Source of the DNA: Argyresthia goedartella
Lineage: Eukaryota > Arthropoda > Insecta > Lepidoptera > Argyresthiidae
NCBI GenBank assembly: GCA_949825045.1
Contig: OX463815.1
Span: forward strand, 27,953,356-28,017,355
Direction of reading: 5' to 3'
Length of the DNA: 64,000 nt
In this document: positions 1 through 10,890 of the stretch, piece by piece
Layout: every line of letters begins with the position of its first letter
Position numbering within the stretch: position 1 is the first letter of the stretch
The notes under the pieces: model-generated
Database searches by the model: none
The model's input: the letters and a program-made list of their open reading frames with translations, nothing else
Told to the model about the DNA's origin: nothing
Program-made: the position numbers and the translations under genes

Positions 1-375
1 TGATAAGCAGGTATGTCGCGTATATGCGTTATCCTATATTGCACATTGTTATATGGCGATGGACATTGGGGGTTTCTGATTTTCGGGATAGGTACTTGGA
101 CCGTTTCCTTCCCGGACTCCGGTATTATATTTTCTGTCGAAGCTCTGTGCATTGTTTTTGTAATAACCTTTAACAGTTGTGGCGGTACTCCTATGTACAG
201 TTCCGGGACTACCTGATCTGTACCCGGCGCTGTTCTGTTGCGCATGCGGCTGATTACCTTTTTTATGTCGGCTATTGTTGGACCATTTTCTATATAGTAA
301 GGATTTTATTAAATAAGAAATACGAAATTTATTTGCAAAGACAAGGGTAAAAAGATTCTAATATCATTATACCTA

Positions 376-1156
376 GTCGGTCCATAAGTTCTGTCACAAA
401 TATTTTGCCGCATAGTAAATAATACCAAGTTTATTTTTATTTAATACTATATATGGTTTGATAGCTCATTAAATACTGATAAATTAGAACGATTATTGGA
501 TTTAATTGCTTAAAGCCATATTACACAAATGCTAGTTTCTTCAGAGATTTTGCACTTTTTTAACCAATCAAAAATACGGACGTGATTCACTTTATCTTTT
601 TTCCATGACTCCTAAAACCTTTCAAACTTACGTGAGATTTTAGTCAGAACCCTCTCTGAACCCGTTACCTTCATTTTGAAGCATAAGATAACTAAGTCTG
701 GGTAAAACTAATTTGCATATTCACATTTTACGTAGTGTACTTGTTGCCCACAAGATCATTTTTATACGTTTTTCTGAAAACGTAAAAAGTACGTAAAGTT
801 CTCTTTGGGAGCAGTTGGAACTGAAAGCTAACAGAAAATCAAATGCTAGTTGTTAAGCATGGCCTAAAATTGAGGTTTCAGAATAAATAAAAAAAACCTT
901 GTTGGTTATCTGGAACACTGTTTTTTTATTAAATTTGTGGTAAGTGGTATTTTTGTCAGTTGCGGCGTGTTTTGGGTTCGCGATTGTCTCAAGTTATAAG
1001 GTTTTTTGTCATATTGCGATAATCGTACAAAATGTATTGTATTGCAATTTGATTCGTATAAAATAAGCTTTTTAATCATGTTATAATACGAATAAGAAAA
1101 AGATTATTGCTGAGTTTCATCTATCAAAAACCTTGTGACAGAACGTAAGGACCGAC
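376..1156. mobile_element. non-autonomous DNA transposon, TA target site, 25-bp inverted ends
   Basis: The left end GTCGGTCCATAAGTTCTGTC and the right end GACAGAACGTAAGGACCGAC are inverted copies, and both extend inward through CACAA. TA dinucleotides flank both ends (374-375 and 1157-1158), as expected for the Tc1/mariner superfamily. The 781-bp interior is AT-rich and I see no transposase, so the element would have to be mobilised in trans. No second copy was noticed in the window. Confidence 0.75.
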
Positions 1157-1199
1157 TATGTACAAATATAACGCCTTAGTAAGCTATTAAATTGTAAAA

Positions 1200-2330
1200 A
1201 AAACTTTGACAATACATGTGTGAGTGTGATAGGACGATAATTTCCTATTTCTAACCTCTCACCCTTTTTATACAACACTTTACAATAGATATTTTTAATT
1301 TGTCAGGAAAACATCCTGTTTCTTGAGAGAAGTTAATCAAATGGTTTAATATAGGCCTTATTTCCAAGCAACATGCCTTAATTATTTTGGTAGATGTACC
1401 ATCAAAGCCTTTCTGCATTGGTATTATTTAGTGACATTATTAGTTTTGATACAACGTTATTATAATAGGGTTTAAGAAAAATTCTCTCACTGGTCCGCTG
1501 ACTTCCGCCGGTGACAGCGAAGTCATGGTTAATCTTATTTGAGATTTTTATAAAGTATTCATTGAATGTTTGAGCTATTCTAGTTCCTTCCCTAACTAAA
1601 ATACCCTCATGATTAATTTGATATATAAAATATGATGCTTGTTGATTCCTTGTTTTTTTTTTACTACATTCCATGATGCCCTAAATTTAGTTTTACTATT
1701 TTGTACATATTTATTATTAGCTTGTGTCTGTGATTTTTTTTTTAATATTTTTGAGAATTTTTCGTATTTGTTTTTGTTATATTGTGTTTTTTGTTTGTAA
1801 AAATAAAAATTATATCTTAAGTATCTTTTTGTTTTACAGCTCATTCTTGGTCCTTTTGAAATTCATTGAGGTTTGACCTCCATGTTTATTTTATTTTAAT
1901 TGTTGAAAAACAAAGGTTAAAGAACAAACAGAATCATTCATGGAAGTTATCGAATCCCTTATTGAGGTCAAATTCTTCGTACACATCTGAGAACGATAAG
2001 CATTGGAGACATTCCCGAAACTTCCCAATGTTATCAAAACAATAGTCTCTTTTATGAATGTATGTAGCCCTGGGAATAGTTATTTTATTTTTTACGGGTA
2101 TCATGAGCAACTGAGCTGTTTTATGATCAGATAATCCCAAGGGAATTACTGACCCTACAGCATGACTAATACTACTAATTAAATGGTCAATACATGATGC
2201 TTGTCGTCAATATGAAATGTCAATTTATAATTATCAATAATGTCTGTTAAATGTCTCGTACTAATGTCAGGTTTTAATATATTAATGTTTATGTCCCAAT
2301 CTATAACAATTTGTTTGGTTTTCATTTTCC
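1200..2330 (-). pseudogene. non-LTR retrotransposon fragment (end of endonuclease to start of reverse transcriptase)
   Basis: Reading the minus strand from about 2330, the end of an APE-type endonuclease is visible (GLSDHKTAQLL, the conserved D-H pair). It is followed by the linker with FNEYFIKISNKI and RIFLKPYYNN, then the first RT blocks: DGTSTKIIKACC, LINFSQETGCFPDKLKIS and, after a frameshift near 1290, YKKGERLEIGNYRPITLT. The palm with the FADD box is missing because the element is cut off around 1200. Several frames are needed to follow it, so it is dead. The style matches the CR1/jockey group. Confidence 0.8.
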
Positions 2331-2452
2331 TTCTTATGGAAAAGAGTAATAATTCGAAGCGATCTTGAAGCTTTTGTACCTCTGTGGTTCTAAATATGCA
2401 TACTACATTTTATTTTCTTGTGTTGTATTTTTTGACTTCTCTTTTCCTTTTC

Positions 2453-2850
2453 AGGGTTCCGTACCCAACGGGTAAGAACGGAACCCTATTACTAAGACTT
2501 CGCTGTCCGTCCGTCTGTCACCAGGCTGTATCTCAAGAACCTAGCTAGCTAGACAGTTGAAATTTTCACAGATTATGTATTTCTGTTGCCGCTATAACAA
2601 CAAATACTAAAAAACAGGATAAAAGAAATATTTAAGGGGGCTCCCATACAACAATTCTTTCAATACCACATACAAACTTATGGATGCACCTGGTTACGTA
2701 CATGGAGTGTGAAAGTAACCGCACCAATAACTTTGTAAACAATATTTTGCTGTGTAAAATCCAAACTATTCACTCCACACCATCGCTTCCATTGAACGGT
2801 GGTACGGAACCCTTCGTGCGCGATTTAGACTCGCACTTGACCGGTTTTTT
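2453..2850 (+). repeat. lepidopteran GTCC-rich interspersed repeat, copy A
   Basis: It begins AGGGTTCCGTACCCAACGGG and ends CGCACTTGACCGGTTTTTT. Near-identical copies lie at 17941-18330 (+) and 15341-15750 (-). The three copies differ mainly by short indels, for example a gap in the 17.9-kb copy where the others have TTCTTTCAA. The same class is highly abundant in Lepidoptera (established knowledge). A short open frame beginning MHLVTYMECESNR recurs only because the repeat recurs. The absence of inverted ends and the variable (GTCC)n block would fit a Helitron-like non-autonomous element, but I cannot prove this. Confidence 0.85.
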
Positions 2851-3089
2851 ATTTTGTTCTGATTTTGAAGAGATGGAATATCATTGGTTTAATTGCTGCT
2901 GTCGTTTTACCTGTCCATTTTATGTCAGAATGCTATGTAGCATTGACGAATCTATGTCGTCTTCTTTTGATTCTTTTTTTTTATTGTCATTATTTTGTAA
3001 GAGGTCCTTTACCGTATCATTTAAATCAATTGTTCTGTTGCTTTGTTCTAATTGTAAGTATTTTTAGAATCCTGCTTTAGAATGCTGAT

Positions 3090-4700
3090 TTGCCCATTAC
3101 TCTTATCTAGTTATTTCTGTAAAGCCATGTTTTCGAGCATGAGTCTGTCAACTTCTGCGTTAGCTTGTGAAGTTTCTTCGTCTGTAATAGTGGTACACGA
3201 TGTGCATACGTTTGCTTGGGTGTTTTTTGAATAGGCCTTCAAAAAATGCTCTGCATTCTTGTTTTATCAATAATCAAACTATTATCAAGACGTCGTCGGC
3301 ATTCTCTGAGTTATTTGTTAATTGTTTCTTCGGTTGGTCGACGTCATTTAATGAATTAGGCCTTTTATAAATTTGCCAGCGCAATTCGGTGTTACCGCGA
3401 TCTAGCGGGTTTTACGTAAAGTGTTTTAGGGCTACTGACTTCATAACCCCTGTAATAGATTTTCACGGGATGTCGGGCGTATATTCGTCGTCATTTTCTA
3501 TACATATGTAGTTGTTCGCCCTGAGTTCTTCCATAATCGCGTAATGGTATTTTACTTTCGAGTCATTCATTTCATCTCGTGCTAGGGCGGTGTACGAACA
3601 CTGTTTATAGTTGAACTTTAAAGCTATTATCGCTTGGTCCTTAGTTTGGGTTGTACTCTTTGTGGATTCCATTTGCGTGTCGCCAGTTCATGGGAGCAGG
3701 TTTAGTGGGTCTATTTCACCCCAGATTATCTTGTGGTCGAAAATATGCAGGTAGCTCCATTGTCCTTTGATAAAGTTAAATGTGTGTGGCACATTATTCG
3801 AGATAATTATGTGGTCTAATTGTGATTTTGTTTTCCCGTTAGACCATGTGACCCAACATGACTTGCGAGCCCAGGTGGTTTCTACTTTTAAGTTTTCGCG
3901 GGAACAAATATCCATGAGCATTTCTCCGATGATATTTGATGATTTGTGGAGGAGGTTTGTTGCTATAATTCCCTTTTTCCTATATTCCTTTGTATCTTCT
4001 AGTCCGATGTGGGCGTTAAAGTCACCTAGTATTACTATTTTTGCTTTGCTTGGTTTCTTTTGAATGTTCTTTATAAGTTGCGAAAACACTGCGGTTGCTC
4101 TCGTGGAAGAGCTGGGGATATGTGCGTTTATTACATATAGTGTATTAGTGGCCGATGTTATTGTTGATGCCATGGTTTCCGCGTCACGAATTATATTGGG
4201 GACCGATAAGTTCAAGTCCTTTCTAATTAGTTTAATGCGATGCTGGTTATGCCTGATAGATACTAGAGATAGTGTTTTGACACCCCATATATCCCAGATG
4301 TCATGTTTGTTTCCTGTATACAGGTTATGTATGTTTCTGTTTGTCAATTCAGCATCAATGTTTAGGTATTCGGCGCAAATGTGGCGGCGGTTTAAATATG
4401 GGGCTGTTTCGTATCATCGTATATCCGGTGTTGTCTGGGATGTCTTCTATTGATGTTATGGTTGACCCTGAGGAGGTCATGGATGTTGTATTAAGTATCG
4501 GGGAAGGTATGTTGTAATCAGTTTGGCTATTGGTTGCTAGATCCGTGGGTAAGTTTTATCGTAGTGGTTTCCTGTGAAGTTGAGGTTGATAGATCCCACT
4601 GTTTCCGCGGGATTCTTGGGCCTGTATGTGAGCGATGTTGTATTTTGCTGGTGGATTGTTACGTTAATTAGAAAGTATTCGTTTGTTTTTCCTTAACTCG
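3090..4700 (-). pseudogene. non-LTR retrotransposon fragment with AP endonuclease domain
   Basis: On the minus strand an open frame covers 4347-3688 and holds endonuclease motifs in order: SVPNIIRD, NTLYVINAHIPSSS, KIVILGDFNAHIG, WSNGKTKSQLDHIIIS and IFDHKIIWGEID. GDFNAH, the LDHI block and the final DH are hallmarks of APE-type endonucleases of LINE elements. Similarity in style continues upstream to about 4700 and downstream (NYKQCSYTALARDEMN; LRWQIYKRPN) to about 3090, with stops at several places. No reverse transcriptase core is present, so this is a truncated, inactive copy. Its endonuclease differs from that of the 1.2-2.3 kb fragment, so it belongs to another family. Confidence 0.8.
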
Positions 4701-5750
4701 TTGCCTGAAAAGGGGCTTGCTGCCCAAAAAATAACGTATTTGCGTCGCCGTTTTCTCACTATATTTATTCGTTTTGTAAAACATTTTAACGTTTGCCAGT
4801 ACATTTGATTAACAATTGCTTCGAATCAAATAAAAGTGACCGGGGGGTTCGACCACGGGTGCGTCGACCACTGGGGTCTAAGCCACAAACCGTTTTTTTT
4901 TTAAGTTTTTCCTTGCCTTGTGAGGAATTTAATTAGAGCGCGGTGCTCGATTTTGGTCACCATTTTCGCCTTTGACATCTTGTCGCACTCGAATCAAGAT
5001 TGTGAAAAAACTAATGAGGGTAAACCGATGAAAGTTTATATTTGTCACTTTGAATAATGATATAAGAGAAACATTAAACAAAACTACCCGCATCACTAAC
5101 AAAAAAAGTCCGATTCCGAGAATACCCTGAAAACACCTCGTATTCCCTTTTTAACCTAACAATTTAATTTCCCCTTTTCAAATGTAGTTATTAATTTTGA
5201 ACATTATGCATTACAAGCTTATAGGTTTTAACCGTTTGAATTTCAACTATATACATTTTGACAATTATATATTTTGAATATGATGTTTTCGAAATTTATA
5301 GGTGCTCTAGCAGCTGGTGCCTGTGCACTCATTGGTAGTTGTCAGGCAGATATAGCACGCATACCGCACTGACAAGCGCTGCAAAGTCATTGTCGTCGCC
5401 TCGCAACAATCATCCACACACAGTCAGAAGGTGTTGGGTTCCAAATTTCCTCTTCTTTAGGTATCGTAAGAAAGCTGTACCTTCTCGAGCATAAGGCCGT
5501 ATGAGCTTTCGTGTGGATTCCAAACAACTGTTATGCATTCGAGTTTGGTTCTCACTGGGGCCGTGTAAAGAAGCTGGAACACACCCAGATTATGGAATCC
5601 CTTACTATTCCGTATCACAAAATCCTAATCTTTTGAAGCATTACTTGGCCAAAGTGCTCATATGCTCATGGAATGTAAATTTAAGGTCGAAAGTAGACGG
5701 AGGTCCTTCATTGAATACAATCGAGTCATAGACTCCTTTTCTTTTTTTTT
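4700..5750. other. no gene recognised
   Basis: The open frame 5501-5731 has no recognisable domain. The sequence around 4840-4880 (CCGGGGGGTTCGACCACGGG) may be the 5' part of the minus-strand LINE whose endonuclease lies at 3.7-4.3 kb, but this is not proved. Confidence 0.4.
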
Positions 5751-5752
5751 TT

Positions 5753-6050
5753 GTTGGAGGGGAAAAAAATGGAATTACCCATGCCCAGGAGTCAGACCTC
5801 CCTGCTATGTCCGGGTCCCCACATATTGAGCGGGCAGCAGCTCGTGTGTAAAAACAACCCCTTTGTGTTTACAGTTGTCCTACTAAGACTTTACTGTGAG
5901 CCATGGCCTCGGTATATGCTGAAGGCTTTCTACCTGCAATTTGCCCTTTTGGGCGATATATATGTGTATATGATATATATGGGAGGAGTTTGCCTGCTTA
6001 CCCGATCAGCTCATAGTCAACGGGCATGATAGCGGCATGTTAGGGGGGCA
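5753..6050 (+). repeat. interspersed repeat R, copy 1
   Basis: The stretch starting GTTGGAGGGGAAAAAAATGG and ending near ATAGCGGCATGTTAGGGGG has an inverted partner at 45420-45740. Shared blocks include CCATGCCCAGGAGTCAGACC, ACATATTGAGCGGGC, CGAGGCCATGGCTCACAGT (as its complement) and GGGAGGAGTTTGCCTGCTTA. A short open frame through it is fortuitous. Its class is unknown. Confidence 0.75.
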
Positions 6051-6129
6051 GATAGCCCCCTAGACTCCGTGCCGATTGTGCCGCTAATAAGCCGAGGTGA
6101 TAGGTGGAAATTGGTTTACAGAGGCAGTG

Positions 6130-6310
6130 TCCCTTAACTGACTCGAGGGAGCTTCCAGCTGGTAGGGTACTTTCCTTGCGCTAGAACTCGGTTGAAAAAG
6201 TGACCTAAAAGTAAAGCCAGCTGATCGCAATAGGCCTTCAAAAAGTAAGGAGCGACGTCTGGATAAACCCTATTTGAAAGATAAATCATAAAGGGGCTGA
6301 GGCGGAGGGT
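6130..6310 (-). pseudogene. reverse transcriptase fragment, first RT block
   Basis: The minus strand encodes DVAPYFLKAYCDQLALLLGH followed by FNRVLAQGKYPTSWKLPRVS, the typical opening of a LINE reverse transcriptase (PxxLK...LA..L...FN..L..G..P..WK...V). The upstream part of the open frame (to 6559) is not recognisable. No catalytic box is present. It is a short remnant beside repeat R. Confidence 0.7.
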
Positions 6311-7284
6311 GGGCGGGAACGTCCCCACAACCACCAACAGAAACTGTCTCAACGATCTTAGCATTACGATGTTTTTTACTATGGCGAGAATTTCCTCAAA
6401 TGCGGTTTTCTCGGAAAATCTTTTTTTATAAAATAATATAAAACCATAGAGGTAGAATGTATAGAGCAACAAAACCCTAAAAATTGTGAGACGTCGAGAT
6501 TGTGTTATCATTCTTCTGTGTGTAGTAAAGAATAGTGATGTTACTGATTGTTTTCTCATTGAGAGAGAAATACGACCATTACTTTTAAGCTATTTCAACA
6601 ATTTCTTAGATATTTCGAATTTCCTTCTTAGACCGATACAATTTTATGATTTACATACGAAGTTTAATCCCCTCTCTCTTTAGCCCCTCTGTCGTTTGCC
6701 ATGCGGAACCCGGAACTAAATATAATCAAACAAAATGTAAATCTTTAAAAATAAGCGACTTTTATCAAACCCTATTCGTTTAGCAACCACTTCAGCAATC
6801 GTACCCAAATCAGATGCACACAACGATTCATTCATTTATAAACCTGCCAATCAAACAATGACACAGAGTTTTTTTATTTTATTTTAGCTTACAACAAAAT
6901 AGGAAATAAAATGAATCCGTGCATTCGTGCGTTTCTACGCATTTCAGAATTTTGTTAGGTTGTTGAATATCCATGGCCTCCATGTTCATACTGCCACTTC
7001 CACTCGAACTTCTCTAGGCAGATTTAATTGAAACCTTTGAAAATCTGAAAATAATAATATTAGTGATGATTATAATAGATAAGGTTATCAATTTTCGTAT
7101 TGTGACCCAATAATTTCCTATAGTACAGTATCGATACTATTGGTTCTATCGATAAATTGTAACTGCTTTGGTGTAAACATTTGACTTACACGTGGACGTA
7201 GGTAGTTATTGTGTTTTTTAACTTCCTACACCATGAAATGCAAGATTTGCTCACATATTAAGCTCGGTAAATGATTTGAAAAGG

Positions 7285-7432
7285 GTTTTTATTAGTTAAA
7301 CATAACACATTTTTCAAAGAGATTTAAAAATCAATCTGTGGAAAATCCTTCGCCCTACTTCTCCCACAGTGGTACAATGTAGAGAAGGGTAAATATGTAC
7401 GGTAATAAAGAATTTTTGAGTTTGAGTTTCAT
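7285..7432 (+). repeat. 3'-end type repeat S, copy 1
   Basis: The core AAAATCAATCTGTGG, CCCACAGTGGTACAATGTAG and a closing TAATAAAGAA recur at 12915-13040 (+) and, inverted, at 17683-17840. Ending in a polyadenylation-like AATAAAG suggests the 3' end of a retroposon. It ends just before the LTR-like element at 7438. Confidence 0.65.
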
Positions 7433-7437
7433 ACAAC

Positions 7438-7656
7438 TGAAGAGGATGGGGGCTCTCTCCTGTACCCAAGGATAGGTATATAGAAGAGAGCAGTGAAGCC
7501 AGATGCGGACCATTAATGACTCTTTATTATATTTAAATATTCAACTATAAATACTAATCAATCTGCCTATGTTGACAGATAGCAAGGTCGCACTAGATTT
7601 GCATCTGACTACCTAGTGACAAAGGTCAGCTATGTAGGTATTTATAGGTACCTACA
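7438..7656. mobile_element. 219-bp solo-LTR-like element, copy 1
   Basis: It begins TGAAGAGGATGGGGGCTCTC and ends ATAGGTACCTACA, giving TG...CA ends. The 4-bp CAAC is present directly before (7434-7437) and directly after (7657-7660). The second copy at 54100-54318 is also exactly 219 bp and carries a different 4-bp duplication (GAAC). An AT-rich TATATTTAAATATTC in the middle could be a promoter. TG...CA ends with 4-bp duplications fit an LTR retrotransposon, and here only an LTR remains. A tiny non-autonomous LTR element is the alternative. Confidence 0.75.
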
Positions 7657-8257
7657 CAACATTGGGGCGAAAATGGTGCTTTTCTACGAATCATTTTTAC
7701 AATTTTATCTGTAATAAAGCGAAGTATCCTGAATTATGTTAATCGTTGACACCAGGCTTATTAACTGCACCACCAAGCACATGTTAAGGATAATTTGTTG
7801 AGTATTAATTCATATAGTTGATTAAGTAGACGAAAATAAATTTCACCACAAACTCATTAATGGAGAGATGTCAAAGAAATCTTGTCTCATGTCAGAATTT
7901 GTGTCAGCTCTTTGACTCTTGTGCCTTCAATATTATATTTGTCCTTACTTATCATTTTCTCGTACTGTTCAAGGAGCTTCTTGAGTGAATGCATGTGAAT
8001 CTATGTTTGAAACCATAAAAAGCTATTCTGATAAGGAGACTGATAGAGATTTGAAAAAATTCCTCCCCTTAGGGGGGAAATGGGGTGTTAAAGTGTTTAT
8101 GAACATCAAAAACTACTGGAGTTATAAAGCTGAAATTTTACAGGAAGGTATTTAATAGGTCATGCACCGTGTGCATGTTTACAACTCTTTCGCGAACGGT
8201 AACCGAATACGTTTTGGACACTATATTTTGTATGGGTAAAATTGAAGTACCATTTAC

Positions 8258-8508
8258 ATGAACTATTCAATAAGCACAAGTTTACAAAATAACAATATAG
8301 AGAAAATAATTATAGATCACCGAATTATCACAAGTCCAAGACAAATTGCTAAGGAATTTAATCAAACATTTATTGACAAAGAAAATAAACAAAATAACTC
8401 GCATCCATTCATAAAAATTAAGCAACAAAACAGTCATTCCATCTATTTACAGCCATGCGATAACGAAGAAGTTATCACAATAATTAAATCGCTAAATACA
8501 ACAAGTGA
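8258..8508 (+). pseudogene. non-LTR retrotransposon linker fragment
   Basis: The first 80 or so codons (SPRQIAKEFNQTFI, NSHSIYLQPCDNEEVITIIK, SLNTTSD) correspond to the segment just before the first reverse transcriptase block of LINE ORF2. The following sequence jumps back to a more upstream part of ORF2, so the order is impossible for one element. I take 8258-8508 as a piece of one LINE, cut where the next LINE was inserted, even though the reading frame happens to stay open across the join. Confidence 0.65.
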
Positions 8509-10890
8509 CACATGGCTTGAACACTACAGGAATAATATTTTAGATAAACTATGGGAAATACCATACAGTGACGATCCAAATTTGTTGTACAACTCAGTAT
8601 TTAACCTTGTCAAAAATGAATATGATACAGTATTTAAATCAAAAACTATAAAAGTTAATAACAAAGCTTTGTTTAGTGATTGGGCGACAGTTGGAATTCA
8701 TAGGAGCAGACGAAGATTATATGAACTCTATGAAGAGAAATCATATAACAAAAATACGGCCTTTCTAGATTATGTTCGTAGTTATTCAAAAATGTTTAAA
8801 CGCGTTTGTGCCGTAGCTAAATCTAATTTCATTAAAAACAAAATTGAATCTAGTAGCAATGTAATGAAAACGACTTGGCAAATTATAAACAGAGAGACTG
8901 GAAAGGCCAAAGCTACACATAATAACTTCAAGCTTAAGATAGATAATCAATTGCTAAGTACAGACCTATAAGTAGCAAAAGCTTTCGAAAATTTCTTTAC
9001 GGACATTCCAGTTTCAACAACCAAGTCTTTAAATTCATCTCCCGCTGCTGCTGAATCTATACTTAAACAAAACTTTGAGGATTGTAAAACAGATTTTAAA
9101 TTTAGGCACGTAAATAATGAAGACATTTAAAAAGCGTTTAAATCCCTGGAAATGAAAAAGACAGCTGACGCCCATGGTCTATCAGTAAAAATTATTAGTT
9201 CCATTGTAGATTGTATTGCACCTCACCTTTGTTGTATATTTAATCAATGTATAGATAATGGTGTGTTTCCTGACTTGATGAAACTAAGTAAAGTTATACC
9301 TTTATTCAAAGCTGGTAGTACATCAGACCCCACCAATTTTAGACCCATATCGATACTACCAACGCTTAGCAAAATATTTGAAAAACTCATACTTAATCAA
9401 TTGCAAAGTTATTTTTATCTCAATAATTTAATTCATATTGCTCAGTTTGGTTTCACAAAGGGTCGTTCAACAGCCGATGCTGGTGTTGAACTAAACGACA
9501 ATATTTTTGATGCCTGGGAAGACGCAATGGATGCAATAGGTGTCTTCTGCGATCTATCCAAGGCTTTTGATTGCGTCCATCATGACACTCTTGTCAGGAA
9601 GTTACGCCATTATGGTGTAAAAGATCAGGCACTTGGCCTTCTGGAGTCATATCTAACAGATAGGGTTCAGATGGTCGATGTTAATGGGAAAAGATCACCT
9701 GGGTCTTCAATAAGTATGGGCGTACCGCAAGGTTCAATTCTTGGTCCTTTCTTGTTTTTAGTATATATTAATGATTTACCTTACCTTGTTAAAGCAAAAC
9801 ATGGGTTAGTATTGTTTGCCGATGATACTTCTTTGATATTTAAAGTTAAAAGACAGCAATCAAATTATGACGAGGTAAACAATGCTATCTCTAGTATAGT
9901 GAACTGGTTTACTGTTAACAATTTATTACTTAATGAAAAGAAAACTAAATGTATTAAATTCGTGTTACCCAATGTGAACCCGGTAGCTACAGACATATTT
10001 ATAAAAGGACAGAGATTGGACCTTGTGCAGTCGACTGTCTTTTTGGGCATTACTTTAGACGCCAAACTACAATGGGATCCTCATATAAATAAATTGTCGA
10101 ACAGACTGAGTTCGGCAGCGTTCGCAGTTAAAAAAATTAGAGCTCTTACCGACGTAGACACCGCTAGACTAGTCTACTTTAGTTACTTTCATAGTCTAAT
10201 GACCTATGGTATTTTATTGTGGGGTCACGCTGCGAATGCTAATAGTATATTTATTCTGCAGAAACGGGCTGTTCGTGCAATTTATAGATTAGGGCCTAGA
10301 GTGTCACTGAGGGAAACGTTTAAAGAAATCAATATTCTGACATTTGTGTCTCAATATATCTATGACAATCTTGTGTATGTAAAAAGAAATATAACTAATT
10401 TTCAGAAGTACAGTGATATACACAATTTTAATACTAGAAATAAAGACAAGTTGATTGCTTATGTAAGCCGACTACATAAAATTAGTAATTCTTTTAAAGG
10501 CAATTGTATACGCTATTACAATAAGGTCCCTACTGATATTAAAAACTTACCTTTAGACAAGTTTAAAATAATAATAAAACAGAAATTGTATAAAAAATAT
10601 TACTATCGGATATCTGATTACTTAGAGGACAGATGTCCATGGGAATAGATTGTTTGAGTAACAGGCTGTTTCGATATATAATTAGCATTCATTTTGTAAT
10701 TTGACAATATTTTATTTAAAAAAGGAAACGCAAAAGATGCGACGACTGTGGAGTTTCTTCGGTGAGCTCTTCTCCACAGATTCCGCCATTGTGTTAGTGA
10801 ACTCACCCAAAAAAATGTAATGACGGATCTAAGTGATGTAACAACATCCTATGGAAATAAATGATTTTTGATTTGATTTGATTTGATTTG
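8509..10890 (+). mobile_element. 5'-truncated non-LTR retrotransposon with (GATTT)n tail
   Basis: The element starts inside ORF2 (WLEHYRNNILDKLWEIPYS), continues through the spacer (IHRSRRRLYELYE; MKTTWQIINRETGKAK), the reverse transcriptase and the C-terminal domain, and ends with TGATTTGATTTGATTTGATT before 10890. The whole stretch is one frame interrupted only by two TAA codons (8969 and 9128). It is therefore a comparatively young copy, truncated at the 5' end as is usual for LINEs. The endonuclease is absent. Confidence 0.85.
9152..10648 (+). CDS. LINE reverse transcriptase (ORF2 part, 498 codons, open)
   Basis: Reverse transcriptase of a CR1/jockey-type retrotransposon. Blocks seen in order: LSKVIPLFKAGSTSDPTNFRP, ISILPTLSKIFEKLILNQL, AQFGFTKGRSTADAG, GVFCDLSKAFDCVHHDTL, ISMGVPQGSILGPFLFLVYI, and VLFADDTSLIF with catalytic Asp224-Asp225. 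Then come the thumb (VFLGITLDAKLQWDPHI) and the C-terminal LLWGHAANANSIFILQKRAVR and NCIRYYNKVPTDIK. The ATG at 9152 is only the first methionine after a stop at 9128; the natural ORF2 was longer. All RT motifs look intact, but the endonuclease is missing and two stops lie upstream, so the element is not autonomous. The product may not be made. Confidence 0.85.
   Translation: MKKTADAHGLSVKIISSIVDCIAPHLCCIFNQCIDNGVFPDLMKLSKVIPLFKAGSTSDPTNFRPISILPTLSKIFEKLILNQLQSYFYLNNLIHIAQFGFTKGRSTADAGVELNDNIFDAWEDAMDAIGVFCDLSKAFDCVHHDTLVRKLRHYGVKDQALGLLESYLTDRVQMVDVNGKRSPGSSISMGVPQGSILGPFLFLVYINDLPYLVKAKHGLVLFADDTSLIFKVKRQQSNYDEVNNAISSIVNWFTVNNLLLNEKKTKCIKFVLPNVNPVATDIFIKGQRLDLVQSTVFLGITLDAKLQWDPHINKLSNRLSSAAFAVKKIRALTDVDTARLVYFSYFHSLMTYGILLWGHAANANSIFILQKRAVRAIYRLGPRVSLRETFKEINILTFVSQYIYDNLVYVKRNITNFQKYSDIHNFNTRNKDKLIAYVSRLHKISNSFKGNCIRYYNKVPTDIKNLPLDKFKIIIKQKLYKKYYYRISDYLEDRCPWE

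Noticed and set aside
2684..3067. Open frame starting MHLVTYMECESNR, with near-identical frames at 15178-15501(-) and 18166-18354
   Set aside because: The frames lie wholly in three copies of the same GTCC-rich interspersed repeat and extend into unrelated flanks; identity is explained by the repeat being recent, not by protein function.
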